This document shows, piece after piece, positions 29,601 through 36,351 of a stretch of 64,000 bases of DNA (position 1 is its first letter; every line of letters begins with the position of its first letter). The DNA is taken from the NCBI GenBank assembly GCA_903871935.1, contig CAIQIQ010000067.1:56010-120009 (forward strand), written 5' to 3'. The notes below the pieces were generated by a model, which was not told the origin of the DNA, did not search any database, and was given only the letters and a program-made list of their open reading frames with translations. Position numbers and translations under genes: made by a program. This DNA is from an uncultured Phycisphaerales bacterium. GTDB lineage: Bacteria; Planctomycetota; Phycisphaerae; Tepidisphaerales; Tepidisphaeraceae.

Positions 29601-30801
29601 GAATGCCTCCTGCGCTGGTTACATCTTGTTCCGCTGCGAACTTGGGGAGATTCTACCGCAGGGCGGGGGCGATTGTGGATAAGTGACAGGTGCGCAGGTT
29701 GTTTGCGATGGTACCCCCTATACGGTAAGTGCTGCGAAGACAATCTGTTAGGTGGAGATTGGGGGAGGAGGTGCGCAAGTTCCCGTGGGAGAAGTCAGGA
29801 GTCGGAAGACAGAAGACAGAAGTCGGAAGTCGGAGGTCAGAGGTCAGGAGACAGAAGCAGAAACGAAGGCACGCAGGCACGGAGGGGAGGAAGGTGCTCA
29901 GGATAGGTGGAAGAAGTCAGAAGCTCAGAAATCGGAAGTCAGAAGTCAGGAGTCAGCATGCAGACCAAGGTGCGCAGGTTCGTGTGCGCAGTCCTATGCG
30001 CCGCGTTAGCTGAATCACCGACAAGGCAAACGTGCGCAAGTTAGCGCGCACAGTCGCGTGGAACACGTTTCATCTTGTTCCACTTTGGTCCACGGGCCTT
30101 CCCATGGACCGCTGTCCATGGGCTTTGGAACTGGTGCGAGTATTCACTTGCCAAATAGCTGGAGGGCGCGAGGGTCCTCCATAATATAGGGTCGATTTGG
30201 AGGGTGCCAAAAATGGAAGATGAGGAATGACAGGCACTTGCGCGCGGACAGAATTCTTTCACGATTTTGGGCGGGATGGAGGACTTGGGTAATGCGATGA
30301 GCTATGCCAGAATGGTACCTCCCAACCCCACGCGCCCCGCCACGGCGGGTAAACTGCGGCGGACCAGAGCGTCGCCGGAGGCGACTGAACTTAGTATGCG
30401 ACGACCGCGTCGGCGCGTAGGTCGAAGACCGCTATAGCGTCAGCAAGGCGAAGGCCGGATTGTGGCCGGGAGACGAGGCGGCCGCCAGCCGCTGAAGCCG
30501 GGGAGCAGACTTCGGCGAGCTCAGTCGAGTCGAGCGACCAACAGGCGCGGAACACACCTCTTCTCACGCGAAGGCACGAAGGCGCGAAGAGATGTAGCCA
30601 CAAAGAGCACATAGATAAATTAGCAAGATCGGATGCCGCAGATGAACGGTTCTGAGCCGGCATTTCGTCCGATTGCGCCGCGGAGTGTATGCGATAGGCT
30701 TTGGGTCGGCTGAACCTGCGGCGTATACTGCCGGTAATCCGGCCGGACGTTATCTTGCGCGGCCGGTCAGGTTAATCAGAGGTTCTTCCGCGGGAGGCAC
30801 T
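29601..30801. other. Gene-free low-complexity region upstream of the cassette array
   Basis: About 1.2 kb with no credible gene. It holds a GA-rich degenerate repeat (29791-29957) and four scattered copies of TGCGCA(A/G)GTT, near 29691, 29772, 29971 and 30033. A short 'cgaaggcacgaaggcgcgaag' type tract lies near 30568. ORFs here only translate these repeats. A GTTATC at 30749-30754, just before the first cassette ORF, might be the left recombination junction, but I cannot find its inverted partner. Confidence 0.5.
29791..29957. repeat. Degenerate GA-rich short tandem repeat
   Basis: Roughly 165 bases made largely of variants of GAAGTCRGAAGTCRG and AGAAGACAGAAG, interrupted by a short AGGCACGCAGGCACGG-like segment near 29863. 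Similar short fragments recur at about 44770 (AATCAGAAGCCAGAAGTCA). This kind of degenerate intergenic repeat has no coding potential, and its origin is unclear. Confidence 0.6.
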
Positions 30802-31221
30802 TTGGACTACGCCGTCTGGAACACGCTGCACGACGGCTCGATCGAGGCGATCGACGGCTCGGTCCCCGGTGATGTACACGTCCGCGTCGCGATCGAGTAT
30901 CTGTGCGAGAAGCTGCCGACTGCCGCTAGCCACGTCGTGGTCCACCTGCGCGGCTGTCGGCGGTTCGAGTACCGGCCATTCGAGGGAGACGCGGTCAGCG
31001 ATCTATCTGCAATCGCGTCGGCCGATGTTCAAGTCCTCAGTGCCAAGGACGCGGACGGGATCGTCTCCGTTGTCTGCGCAAATGGGTTTCTGGAACTCGT
31101 CTACGACCGGACCGACATCTCGCTGGCGGAGGGCCGTGCAATTTCGCAGGCGGAGTTGGAGGCCGCTGCTAAGCGATATTGGACCGAATGGGAAGAGAAC
31201 GCACGCCGTGCGCGGGAATAA
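30802..31221 (+). CDS. Cassette ORF 1, hypothetical protein
   Basis: A 139-residue soluble protein of unknown function. It starts at a TTG because a GGGAGG ribosome site lies five bases upstream and the protein-like sequence begins there (DYAVWNTLHDGSIEAIDGSV). It looks like an alpha/beta domain ending in a charged helix. It is the first of five consecutive same-strand small ORFs, each followed or separated by an attC-like repeat. Its stop lies about 20 bases before the first repeat, as in integron cassettes. I do not recognise a family. Confidence 0.6.
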   Translation: MDYAVWNTLHDGSIEAIDGSVPGDVHVRVAIEYLCEKLPTAASHVVVHLRGCRRFEYRPFEGDAVSDLSAIASADVQVLSAKDADGIVSVVCANGFLELVYDRTDISLAEGRAISQAELEAAAKRYWTEWEENARRARE

Positions 31222-31242
31222 TGGCGTCCCGGCCCGCGGAAG

Positions 31243-31333
31243 GACCAAACGCTGCAATGGACCTGCCCGGCTCCAATCGTCCTTGGTAGAATGAAAGCGT
31301 GGTCGGCGCCGGGCCGGCCATTGAACGTTGGTC
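31243..31333 (+). repeat. attC-like site 1 (divergent copy)
   Basis: About 91 bases. The left end GGACCAAAC GCTGCAATGG pairs with the reverse complement of the right end (CCATTGAACGTTGGTCC). The pairing has one extra base on the left arm and a GTT triplet at the right end, as expected for R''-L''...L'-R' boxes. The inner part differs from the other three sites but keeps GGTA-GATG-like and CGTGGTC-like pieces. It lies between two cassette ORFs. Confidence 0.55.
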
Positions 31334-31346
31334 CCCTATACCGCTT

Positions 31347-31814
31347 ATGGACGCCATTCGTATCGAGCTATCGCGAACACCGTACGAGGAGCCATACCAC
31401 CTGCGTCTCCGGATCACTGCATCGAATGGGCGGCTCCGCGGCGAACTCGAGTACTACTGCAACGCCAACGATCTACGAGAGTTGGGCGCGCAGATGCAAG
31501 CTTACACCGGGAACAGAGAACGGGAGATCGTATATCAACTCGGCTCCGAGAAGCCGGAAGATCGGTTCGCGTACTTCTTCAGCCTGCGGGTTCAGGCGAT
31601 CAACTCGCGCGGGCATTGTTGCGTGACCGTCCGGCTGAACAGCAACGCCTCCCCGCCAGACACAGAGATCACGGAACTCTCGATCCCTGCCGAGGTAGCT
31701 GACGTCAATCGTCTTGGGGGCCTGCTCACGCAATTTGGTCAACTCAGGCACCGCCGGTTGATCTGGCGGGTGGCCAGCGGCGAGCTACTTGAGGATGGCG
31801 AGCCTACGGAATAG
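31347..31814 (+). CDS. Cassette ORF 2, hypothetical protein
   Basis: A 155-residue soluble protein, unrecognised. It begins 13 bases after the right end of attC-like site 1, and its TAG stop falls inside the left end of site 2. This tight packing is typical of gene cassettes. The sequence is mixed alpha/beta with alternating polar strands (for example YHLRLRITASNGRLRGELEYY). No TM, signal peptide or catalytic motif is visible. The ribosome site is weak, as is common in cassettes. Confidence 0.6.
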   Translation: MDAIRIELSRTPYEEPYHLRLRITASNGRLRGELEYYCNANDLRELGAQMQAYTGNREREIVYQLGSEKPEDRFAYFFSLRVQAINSRGHCCVTVRLNSNASPPDTEITELSIPAEVADVNRLGGLLTQFGQLRHRRLIWRVASGELLEDGEPTE

Positions 31815-31903
31815 CCCGCGACTGGAGCGGACCGGGCGCGGGATGGTATGATGTATTCGCGAGCCGGTCGTGGGGCCCGCTGCTGATTGGACTTACGTTA
31901 TCC
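31808..31903 (+). repeat. attC-like site 2
   Basis: About 96 bases, closely similar to sites 3 and 4, including the core ATGGTATGATGTATTC and the right end GCTGATTGGACTTACGTTATCC. The right GTT is intact. The left triplet that reads AAC in sites 3 and 4 is AGC here (GGAATAGCCC against GGATAACCC), so the R'' box is changed. Confidence 0.65.
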
Positions 31904-31927
31904 CGCAGAGGTCATGTCGGTGAAGCA

Positions 31928-32236
31928 ATGAGCGCGAAGAGAGAGGCCATCCTTGATCGTATCGAGTCGTTGGCGCAGTCAATTCGCATCGCGAAGGAAT
32001 ACCTGGAAAGCGGCAAGCATGCAGATTGGGCGGGATTTCGGCCACTGTTTGTCCGCAAACTTAAGGATGGGAAGGAACTGCCGCCCCACAAGGACTGGAT
32101 GAAGAACGTGTTTCTACCGCACATGGAAAAGAGACTTTCTCGGGCGGAGAAACTCTTGCAGAGACTCAGCGAGCAAGAGCGTGTTGCCGTGCGGGATAAC
32201 CCGCCGATGCAGCGGACCGGCCGCGGCATGGTATGA
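31928..32236 (+). CDS. Cassette ORF 3, small charged hypothetical protein
   Basis: A 102-residue, highly charged, helix-rich protein. It starts about 25 bases after site 2. Its last 14 codons (DNPPMQRTGRGMV and stop) are encoded by the left half of attC-like site 3, so the natural C-terminus before cassette insertion may have been different. No family is recognised. The N-terminal half contains DRIESLAQSIRIAKEYLESG, which has amphipathic helical character. Confidence 0.6.
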   Translation: MSAKREAILDRIESLAQSIRIAKEYLESGKHADWAGFRPLFVRKLKDGKELPPHKDWMKNVFLPHMEKRLSRAEKLLQRLSEQERVAVRDNPPMQRTGRGMV

Positions 32237-32288
32237 TGTATTCGTGAGCCGGTCGTGCGGCCGGCTGCTGATTGGACTTACGTTAGCT
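32194..32288 (+). repeat. attC-like site 3
   Basis: About 95 bases running from GGATAAC to GTTAGCT. The CCGATGCAGC arm pairs with GCTGCTGATTGG across an inner stem (GGACCGGCCGC against GCGGCCGGC), leaving an unpaired base on one arm. This is the L-box asymmetry that sets strand choice in attC recombination. It overlaps the 3' end of cassette ORF 3. Confidence 0.7.
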
Positions 32289-32304
32289 GCCCGAAGACGC
32301 CGTC

Positions 32305-32724
32305 ATGGAATCGCTAGCATGGCTCGCACAACATCACCTCAAGTCGGTGCTGCATCGCGAGCATGACTGGGTGTTTGCGTTCGACGGCGAAGCTTCGCTT
32401 GTTGTGTCTTGTCTTTGGCGTTTGATTGAGAAAGGTCGTATTCGCTTCACAAGCGAAGACGACGGGCAACAATTCGGGTTGCGCACGCCGGTCGATGCGG
32501 CCGCGGAATTGAACGGCCGTATTGCGAATGCAACCGTAGAAGCTGTCGTGCTGCGGGAACACACGCTCGATCTCGAATTGCGCTTCGGCACGGGACATGT
32601 CGTTCAGGTGATTCCCGATTCGTCAGGATACGAGGCGTGGATTGCGCGTGACCGCGACAAACAGTTCATCGCGGTCGGCGGTGGCGAGTTGGCGATTCTG
32701 GGCGACCAAGCGGCGGGCGGATAA
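32305..32724 (+). CDS. Cassette ORF 4, DUF6188-like protein
   Basis: A 139-residue soluble protein resembling the DUF6188-type small beta proteins often found in integron cassettes and immunity loci. It has FDGEASLVVSCLWRLIEKG near residues 28-46, then alternating strands and a C-terminal SGYEAWIARDRDKQ segment. It begins 17 bases after site 3, and its TAA stop is the TAA of the GGATAAC left box of site 4. Function unknown. Confidence 0.65.
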   Translation: MESLAWLAQHHLKSVLHREHDWVFAFDGEASLVVSCLWRLIEKGRIRFTSEDDGQQFGLRTPVDAAAELNGRIANATVEAVVLREHTLDLELRFGTGHVVQVIPDSSGYEAWIARDRDKQFIAVGGGELAILGDQAAGG

Positions 32725-32813
32725 CCCGCCAATGCAGCGTACCGGCCGGGGGATGGTATGATATATTCGTGGACCGGTCGTGCGGCCGACCGCTGATTGG
32801 TCTTAGGTTGTTC
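32719..32813 (+). repeat. attC-like site 4
   Basis: About 95 bases from GGATAAC to GTTGTTC, nearly identical to sites 2 and 3 through most of its length. The left arm CCAATGCAGC pairs with the right arm GCTGATTGG with one extra G, and the inner CGGCCG elements form a further stem. Confidence 0.7.
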
Positions 32814-32820
32814 ACCTCCG

Positions 32821-33114
32821 ATGAGCGACGCCAAGAGACAAGTCGCCGATGTCCTGCGCGAAGCGAGCGTTTGGCTCTCGCGCCCCGGCAATGACTTCGC
32901 GTGGTCGTCTTGGGACAATGCCGAAGAGGCTTTGGCTGAGATCTCGGCGCACATTGCAGCCCTCGATGCGGGTAAGCTACCGCCGAAGCGTGATCTCACT
33001 GTGCTGTTCGCGCCGACGGGTCCGATTCAGGAAGTGAGCGTTAGCAGCGGGTGGGGCGATGAGTTCCTCGCACTTGCCGCGAAGTTTGGTCGCGCGGTGA
33101 AGCGGTTGGGATAG
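32821..33114 (+). CDS. Cassette ORF 5, hypothetical protein
   Basis: A 97-residue soluble protein starting 7 bases after attC-like site 4. It has a helical N-terminal half with many Ala/Glu residues (DAKRQVADVLREASVWLS) and a C-terminal LAPTG-like strand followed by a basic helix. No family is recognised. No clear attC-like repeat follows it, so it may be the last cassette of the array, or its site has been lost. Confidence 0.6.
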   Translation: MSDAKRQVADVLREASVWLSRPGNDFAWSSWDNAEEALAEISAHIAALDAGKLPPKRDLTVLFAPTGPIQEVSVSSGWGDEFLALAAKFGRAVKRLG

Positions 33115-33175
33115 GTGGCATAGGCCATTCCTCCCGACGTGGTGCTGGAATCAATGGCTTACGACCGCTTAGCGT

Positions 33176-33191
33176 CCCCTAGGAATCCCCC
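33176..33191. repeat. 16-bp direct repeat, left copy
   Basis: The sequence CCCCTAGGAATCCCCC occurs exactly here and again at 33555-33570, bracketing the Imm32-like gene. This copy contains that gene's stop codon. It also overlaps an 8-bp perfect inverted repeat (GGAATCCC...GGGATTCC, 33182-33205). Confidence 0.7.
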
Positions 33192-33481
33192 TTATCCGGG
33201 ATTCCAAAATCTCGATTGCTGACGATTACACTACTACTTCCAGAATCCAGATTCCCGAGTTCAGGATCGAGATGAACGTGCAAGCCCGAACTTCCCTGAT
33301 GGAGCCCCATGGCCACTAGATGGCGGGCCAGATAGAGCAGTCCACTACTATTCCCTGTGATCCGGACTTCACCGGCCTGTGTCACCGTGACTGCCAATTC
33401 GGCTCCATTCGGTCTTGGAATCTCGGGGAATTCGCATGGAGCCAATGCAGGTAAGACGTATCTGAATTCTTTGCGGGTCAT
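33179..33481 (-). CDS. Imm32-like immunity protein
   Basis: A 100-residue protein resembling immunity family Imm32. The conserved core is ITGNSSGLLYLARHLVAMG followed by SGLHVHLDPE and a SGSSSVIV strand. Proteins of this family are associated with polymorphic-toxin loci and are thought to neutralise a cognate nuclease-type toxin, but no toxin is visible nearby. A GGAGAG site lies upstream of the ATG. It is encoded on the opposite strand to the cassette array and sits between two exact 16-bp direct repeats. Confidence 0.65.
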   Translation of the reverse strand: MTRKEFRYVLPALAPCEFPEIPRPNGAELAVTVTQAGEVRITGNSSGLLYLARHLVAMGLHQGSSGLHVHLDPELGNLDSGSSSVIVSNRDFGIPDKGDS

Positions 33482-33554
33482 AGTTGCAGCTCTCCAAGTG
33501 CCTTCATGATAGCCTGAATTATCTGTGGAACCGGCGATTACCACCAGCTGCGTG

Positions 33555-33570
33555 CCCCTAGGAATCCCCC
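33555..33570. repeat. 16-bp direct repeat, right copy
   Basis: Exact second copy of CCCCTAGGAATCCCCC. The preceding bases (GCGTGCC here, GCGTCC at the left copy) are also similar. The two copies delimit a ~380-base module holding only the Imm32-like gene. Confidence 0.7.
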
Positions 33571-33590
33571 GACGCTACGCCAGAGAAAAC

Positions 33591-33755
33591 AGCAGAGAGA
33601 CCGATCCGCAGATTCGCGCCGATGGGCGCAGAAGGTACAGCAGAGGCGAAGACGGGAGTATACTATCGGCGACCTGTGGCGGTCGAAGCCTGCGAGACCG
33701 GGAAAGGATAGCAGTGGTGACGCTAGGAGGTAGACACGTCGCCCTTGGATTCCCG
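33591..33755 (+). repeat. Dispersed ~165-bp repeat, copy 1
   Basis: Begins AGCAGAGAGACCGATCCG and ends near CTTGGATTCC. It is nearly identical to the copies at 34995-35155 and 35230-35395. It carries a TATACT hexamer in GGGAGTATACTATCGG and sits just upstream of a + strand gene. No protein-coding role is evident. Confidence 0.8.
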
Positions 33756-33811
33756 TGTTCCACGCCCGTGTTTCACGCTAACCTGAAGCACAGATCAAGG
33801 AACAACTTCTA

Positions 33812-34351
33812 ATGTCGAACACACACCCGTCATCGCAACCGCTCGTTGGCTTACGGGAGAACTCTGAACCTGTTGCCTGCCTGTTAACAGCTTTCGCGCG
33901 ACACCTCTGCGGACTGTTTGAGATTGCGCCTATCGCATATCTGCACAACGTCCCGACGGGTCACGAAGGGCCAGATGGTTCCACAGGCTACCCCATCCTT
34001 GCTGCTCGCTCCCATCTGTTGGCCGCACGAGATATCATCAGTATGTGCGACTGGCGTCATCCCGGCCTGGAAGCAATGCAGAGGTTGATAACAGAATTTG
34101 AACAATATACCCTGACATTGCGCAGCATGGCAGACTATCGCACAGCTCCAGCTTCGCAGCTGGCTACGACTGTGCGCAGTCTGGCAAGCCATTTCTGGTC
34201 GGTGGAGGCCATTCTTGCGGAGGTCACCAAGAAATGCGGCGTGCATGTGTCCTTGCTGGGGCGAATCGAAAAAGATCGTGACTACTATGACCGTTTCGCC
34301 AATAACTTGGCGGAAGCGTTTCAGAACGCGCGTGGTACGGGACGTGAGTAG
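33812..34351 (+). CDS. Hypothetical protein downstream of repeat copy 1
   Basis: A 179-residue, mostly helical soluble protein of unknown function. An AAGGAA site about 8 bases upstream supports the ATG. The sequence has no signal peptide or TM. Aromatic and charged residues are spread through helices such as LEAMQRLITEFEQYTLTLRSM. I do not recognise a family. It lies in the repeat-rich accessory region between repeat copy 1 and a truncated repeat copy. Confidence 0.6.
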   Translation: MSNTHPSSQPLVGLRENSEPVACLLTAFARHLCGLFEIAPIAYLHNVPTGHEGPDGSTGYPILAARSHLLAARDIISMCDWRHPGLEAMQRLITEFEQYTLTLRSMADYRTAPASQLATTVRSLASHFWSVEAILAEVTKKCGVHVSLLGRIEKDRDYYDRFANNLAEAFQNARGTGRE

Positions 34352-34381
34352 CTGTCGCCTGGACGGGCTGATTCAGCACGT

Positions 34382-34409
34382 TGGGCGCAGAAGGTACAGC
34401 AGAGGCGAA
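34382..34409 (+). repeat. Truncated copy of the ~165-bp repeat
   Basis: A 28-base exact match to the core of the dispersed repeat (TGGGCGCAGAAGGTACAGCA and the following eight bases), with unrelated sequence on either side. It lies about 50 bases from the decayed toxin gene. Confidence 0.65.
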
Positions 34410-34457
34410 ACCCCTGGGCTTCCCCGAAACTCGCTTCGACATTGAGCCGCCGGCCCC

Positions 34458-34585
34458 TCATAGTCCGCGGAACAACCGGAGCCGTTCGTCGAGCAGGCGG
34501 TGCGATATCCAGAAATCGGTCGCTTTGATCTGGTGAAAGGGTTAATCAGAACGATGAGAGGGGAACTATCCGCAACGACCAGCAT
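34458..34585 (-). pseudogene. Internally deleted DUF3368 (PIN-like) toxin remnant
   Basis: The first 14 codons read MLVVADSSPLIVLI, the typical N-terminus of DUF3368 toxins. The same stretch of DNA in another frame then ends in IKATDFWISHRLLDERLRLF and a stop at 34458, which matches the C-terminal helix of that family. About 120 internal codons are missing and the frame is shifted. The start codon overlaps the stop of the UPF0175 antitoxin gene (TAATG), the standard arrangement of this toxin-antitoxin pair. The toxin should be inactive. Confidence 0.7.
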
Positions 34586-34863
34586 TATCGGCTGCCACCA
34601 AACAGGCTCTTGAGCGTTTGCTGGTCGGCCTCCAGATCCGCCATCGTGAGCGAACCTTCATAGACCTGGTGCCTTTTCAGATAAGCATCTGTCTCAAAGC
34701 GGTCCAGATGCAGCACTTGAGACAACTCACTATGGCTCAACTTACTTTGGCGAAAGAGTTCCAGAGCGTATGCGCGCGTGACATCAGCCCCCAGATGTGG
34801 ATTTTCGGCGCGGAGCTTGTCTTCAATGGCCTGGGGTAGATCAAGTGTGACGGTCAATGGCAT
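34585..34863 (-). CDS. UPF0175 family antitoxin
   Basis: A 92-residue DNA-binding antitoxin-type protein of the UPF0175 family. It has a strand start (TVTLDLPQAIEDKL) followed by the family helix-turn-helix, LELFRQSKLSHSELSQVLHL and DRFETDAYLKRH. It is normally paired with a DUF3368 PIN-like RNase. Here that partner is reduced to a remnant directly downstream. A GAGGTGAG ribosome site and a TATAAT hexamer lie just upstream, so it may still be expressed as an orphan. Confidence 0.85.
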   Translation of the reverse strand: MPLTVTLDLPQAIEDKLRAENPHLGADVTRAYALELFRQSKLSHSELSQVLHLDRFETDAYLKRHQVYEGSLTMADLEADQQTLKSLFGGSR

Positions 34864-34866
34864 AGT

Positions 34867-34885
34867 CTCACCTCGGTTTATTATA
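34867..34885 (-). promoter_or_regulatory. -10 hexamer and ribosome site of the UPF0175 gene
   Basis: On the minus strand a perfect TATAAT (34880-34885) is followed by GAGGTGAG (34867-34874) and the ATG at 34863. The spacing implies a very short leader. The -35 region at 34903-34908 (TGGCCT) is a poor match. Confidence 0.45.
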
Positions 34886-34994
34886 CGATCAGCCCCGTTT
34901 GGAGGCCACAGATGCGTGATGCGGGTCCGAAATCCGAAGTCGTTCCTTGAACGAAGAGAAGGTGGGTGAGGATCAATTCGCCAAGCAAACCCGC

Positions 34995-35155
34995 AGCAGA
35001 GGGACCGATCCGCAGATTCGCGCCGATGGGCGCAGAAGGTACAGCAGAGGCGAAGACGGGAGTATACTATCGGCGACCTGTGGCGGTCGAAGCCTGCGAG
35101 ACCGGGAAAGGATAGCAGTGGTGACAGTAGGGAATCGATGCGTCCTCTTGGATTC
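34995..35155 (+). repeat. Dispersed ~165-bp repeat, copy 2
   Basis: Nearly identical to copy 1 from AGCAGAGGGACCGATCCG through the TATACT-bearing segment to GGATAGCAGTGGTGACA. It then diverges before the shared CTTGGATTCC end. It is followed directly by a second, different repeat element (35167-35229). Confidence 0.8.
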
Positions 35156-35166
35156 CTCGTTGTCAG

Positions 35167-35229
35167 CCGTGGATTGGGTCCTATGAGCCACGAATCGAAC
35201 TGCGTCCTGTTTTCTTCGCTTTTCTTCGC
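35167..35229 (+). repeat. Second dispersed element, copy A
   Basis: About 63 bases beginning GCCGTGGATTGGGTCCTATG and containing CGAATCGAACTGCGT followed by TTCTTC-rich sequence. A recognisable copy lies at 36352-36415. It fills the space between repeat copies 2 and 3. Confidence 0.6.
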
Positions 35230-35395
35230 AGCAGAGGGACCGAACCGTAGATTCCTGCCGATGGGCGCAGAAGGTACAGCAGAGCCGAAGACGGGGGTAT
35301 ACTATCGGCGACCTATGGCGGTCGAAGCCTGCGAGACCGAGAAAGGATAGCAGTGGTGACGCTAGGAAGTAGATAAGTCCTCCTTGGATTCCCAT
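35230..35395 (+). repeat. Dispersed ~165-bp repeat, copy 3
   Basis: Slightly diverged copy (for example CGAACCGTAG for CGATCCGCAG) that retains TATACTATCGGCGACC and the CTTGGATTCC end. The gene at 35437 starts about 40 bases after it. Confidence 0.8.
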
Positions 35396-35436
35396 GAACT
35401 GGCGTGATGAGAAACGTGATACAGGAGGAGGCGCAG

Positions 35437-36345
35437 ATGGATAAATCGAGCCGTGATGTGCCGGACATCTTGCAGTATGCAGTGAAGCCGCGGACCTACT
35501 GGATGCGATACCGCGTTCTGGTGCTCGCTTGTTGTGGGACGGTGCTGGCACTTGCCGCAGTAGCCGTTGCACCGGAGATTGCGGCCGGCTGGCAGCGGTT
35601 CTGGTGGCAACAGACATGGGCGGCCTGCGCGGTAGTACCCCCGTTCCGCCAGGGTGCCGTGGTATTTGAGGAGGGAAATGTCACGGCAATGCCCGAAAGT
35701 GTGGGTGTCGGAATGATAGTGAAGCACCGTGGAGAGACGAGCGCGGTGATGCATGAGGCACCGACGGAGGTACGCCGGGTATGGCGGGCGCTGGGCGTAT
35801 ATGCTTCAGTGGGCGAAGATCCGGTCATCTTTGCGGGTCGGCGCAAAGATCCTTCGGGACTGGAGTTCCTAGTGGTCGTCCAGCTCCATTGGCAAGACCA
35901 TCGCCCCGGTTTCTTCAACGACGAGATGCCAGTATGGTCCATCCCTGCGACGGTTCCCCCACATGCGTCGAGGCGATACCGTATTATGGCTGAGAATGCA
36001 TCGAACGGAATGGTAAATGCCGATGGCGCTTTCCGGGTGTATGCTGGGGAGCTTGATCCCAACGATAACACCCATTTTGTGATCCCATATGCAATGGGGA
36101 ATCGTCGGGGTGTCCTGGACGGATGGGTTCGGCCCACCTATGACGAATGGCCGCCACTGCTCCTTCGATACCGTGATGGGCCTGGAGCCAGGACCCCGCT
36201 GGACACGCAAGACTGGATGCCGGAACAGACGTCGGAAGCACACTACGGATCAGCATCCACTAAAGCGAGCGCTACGTCAGATCGTGGAGCGGGTGGCGAA
36301 TCAGTCCGTGATGCCCGCGAGATGGGTCAGGGATCAAATAGATAG
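35437..36345 (+). CDS. Hypothetical single-TM protein
   Basis: A 302-residue protein with one predicted TM helix at about residues 27-45. It is preceded by a short basic/charged cytoplasmic tail and followed by a soluble, Trp-rich extracytoplasmic domain (for example AGWQRFWWQQTWAACAVV). A disordered Ser/Gly-rich tail closes the protein. No family is recognised. A strong GGAGGAGG site seven bases upstream supports the start. Repeat copy 3 sits just upstream and element copy B just downstream. Confidence 0.6.
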   Translation: MDKSSRDVPDILQYAVKPRTYWMRYRVLVLACCGTVLALAAVAVAPEIAAGWQRFWWQQTWAACAVVPPFRQGAVVFEEGNVTAMPESVGVGMIVKHRGETSAVMHEAPTEVRRVWRALGVYASVGEDPVIFAGRRKDPSGLEFLVVVQLHWQDHRPGFFNDEMPVWSIPATVPPHASRRYRIMAENASNGMVNADGAFRVYAGELDPNDNTHFVIPYAMGNRRGVLDGWVRPTYDEWPPLLLRYRDGPGARTPLDTQDWMPEQTSEAHYGSASTKASATSDRGAGGESVRDAREMGQGSNR

Positions 36346-36351
36346 GTCCGC

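Noticed and set aside
29791..30045. CRISPR array
   Set aside because: The repeats are degenerate and short, with no constant spacer length and no cas genes nearby.
30391..30663. 90-codon minus-strand ORF in the gene-free region
   Set aside because: It translates dispersed repeat sequence and has no ribosome site or family.
30730..30760. attI or attC site before cassette ORF 1
   Set aside because: A GTTATC triplet is present, but no matching left arm with AAC could be paired within 100 bases upstream.
33115..33178. Fifth attC-like site after cassette ORF 5
   Set aside because: Only a partial inverted repeat (GCCATTCC with GGAATCAATGGC). No AAC/GTT box pair could be found.
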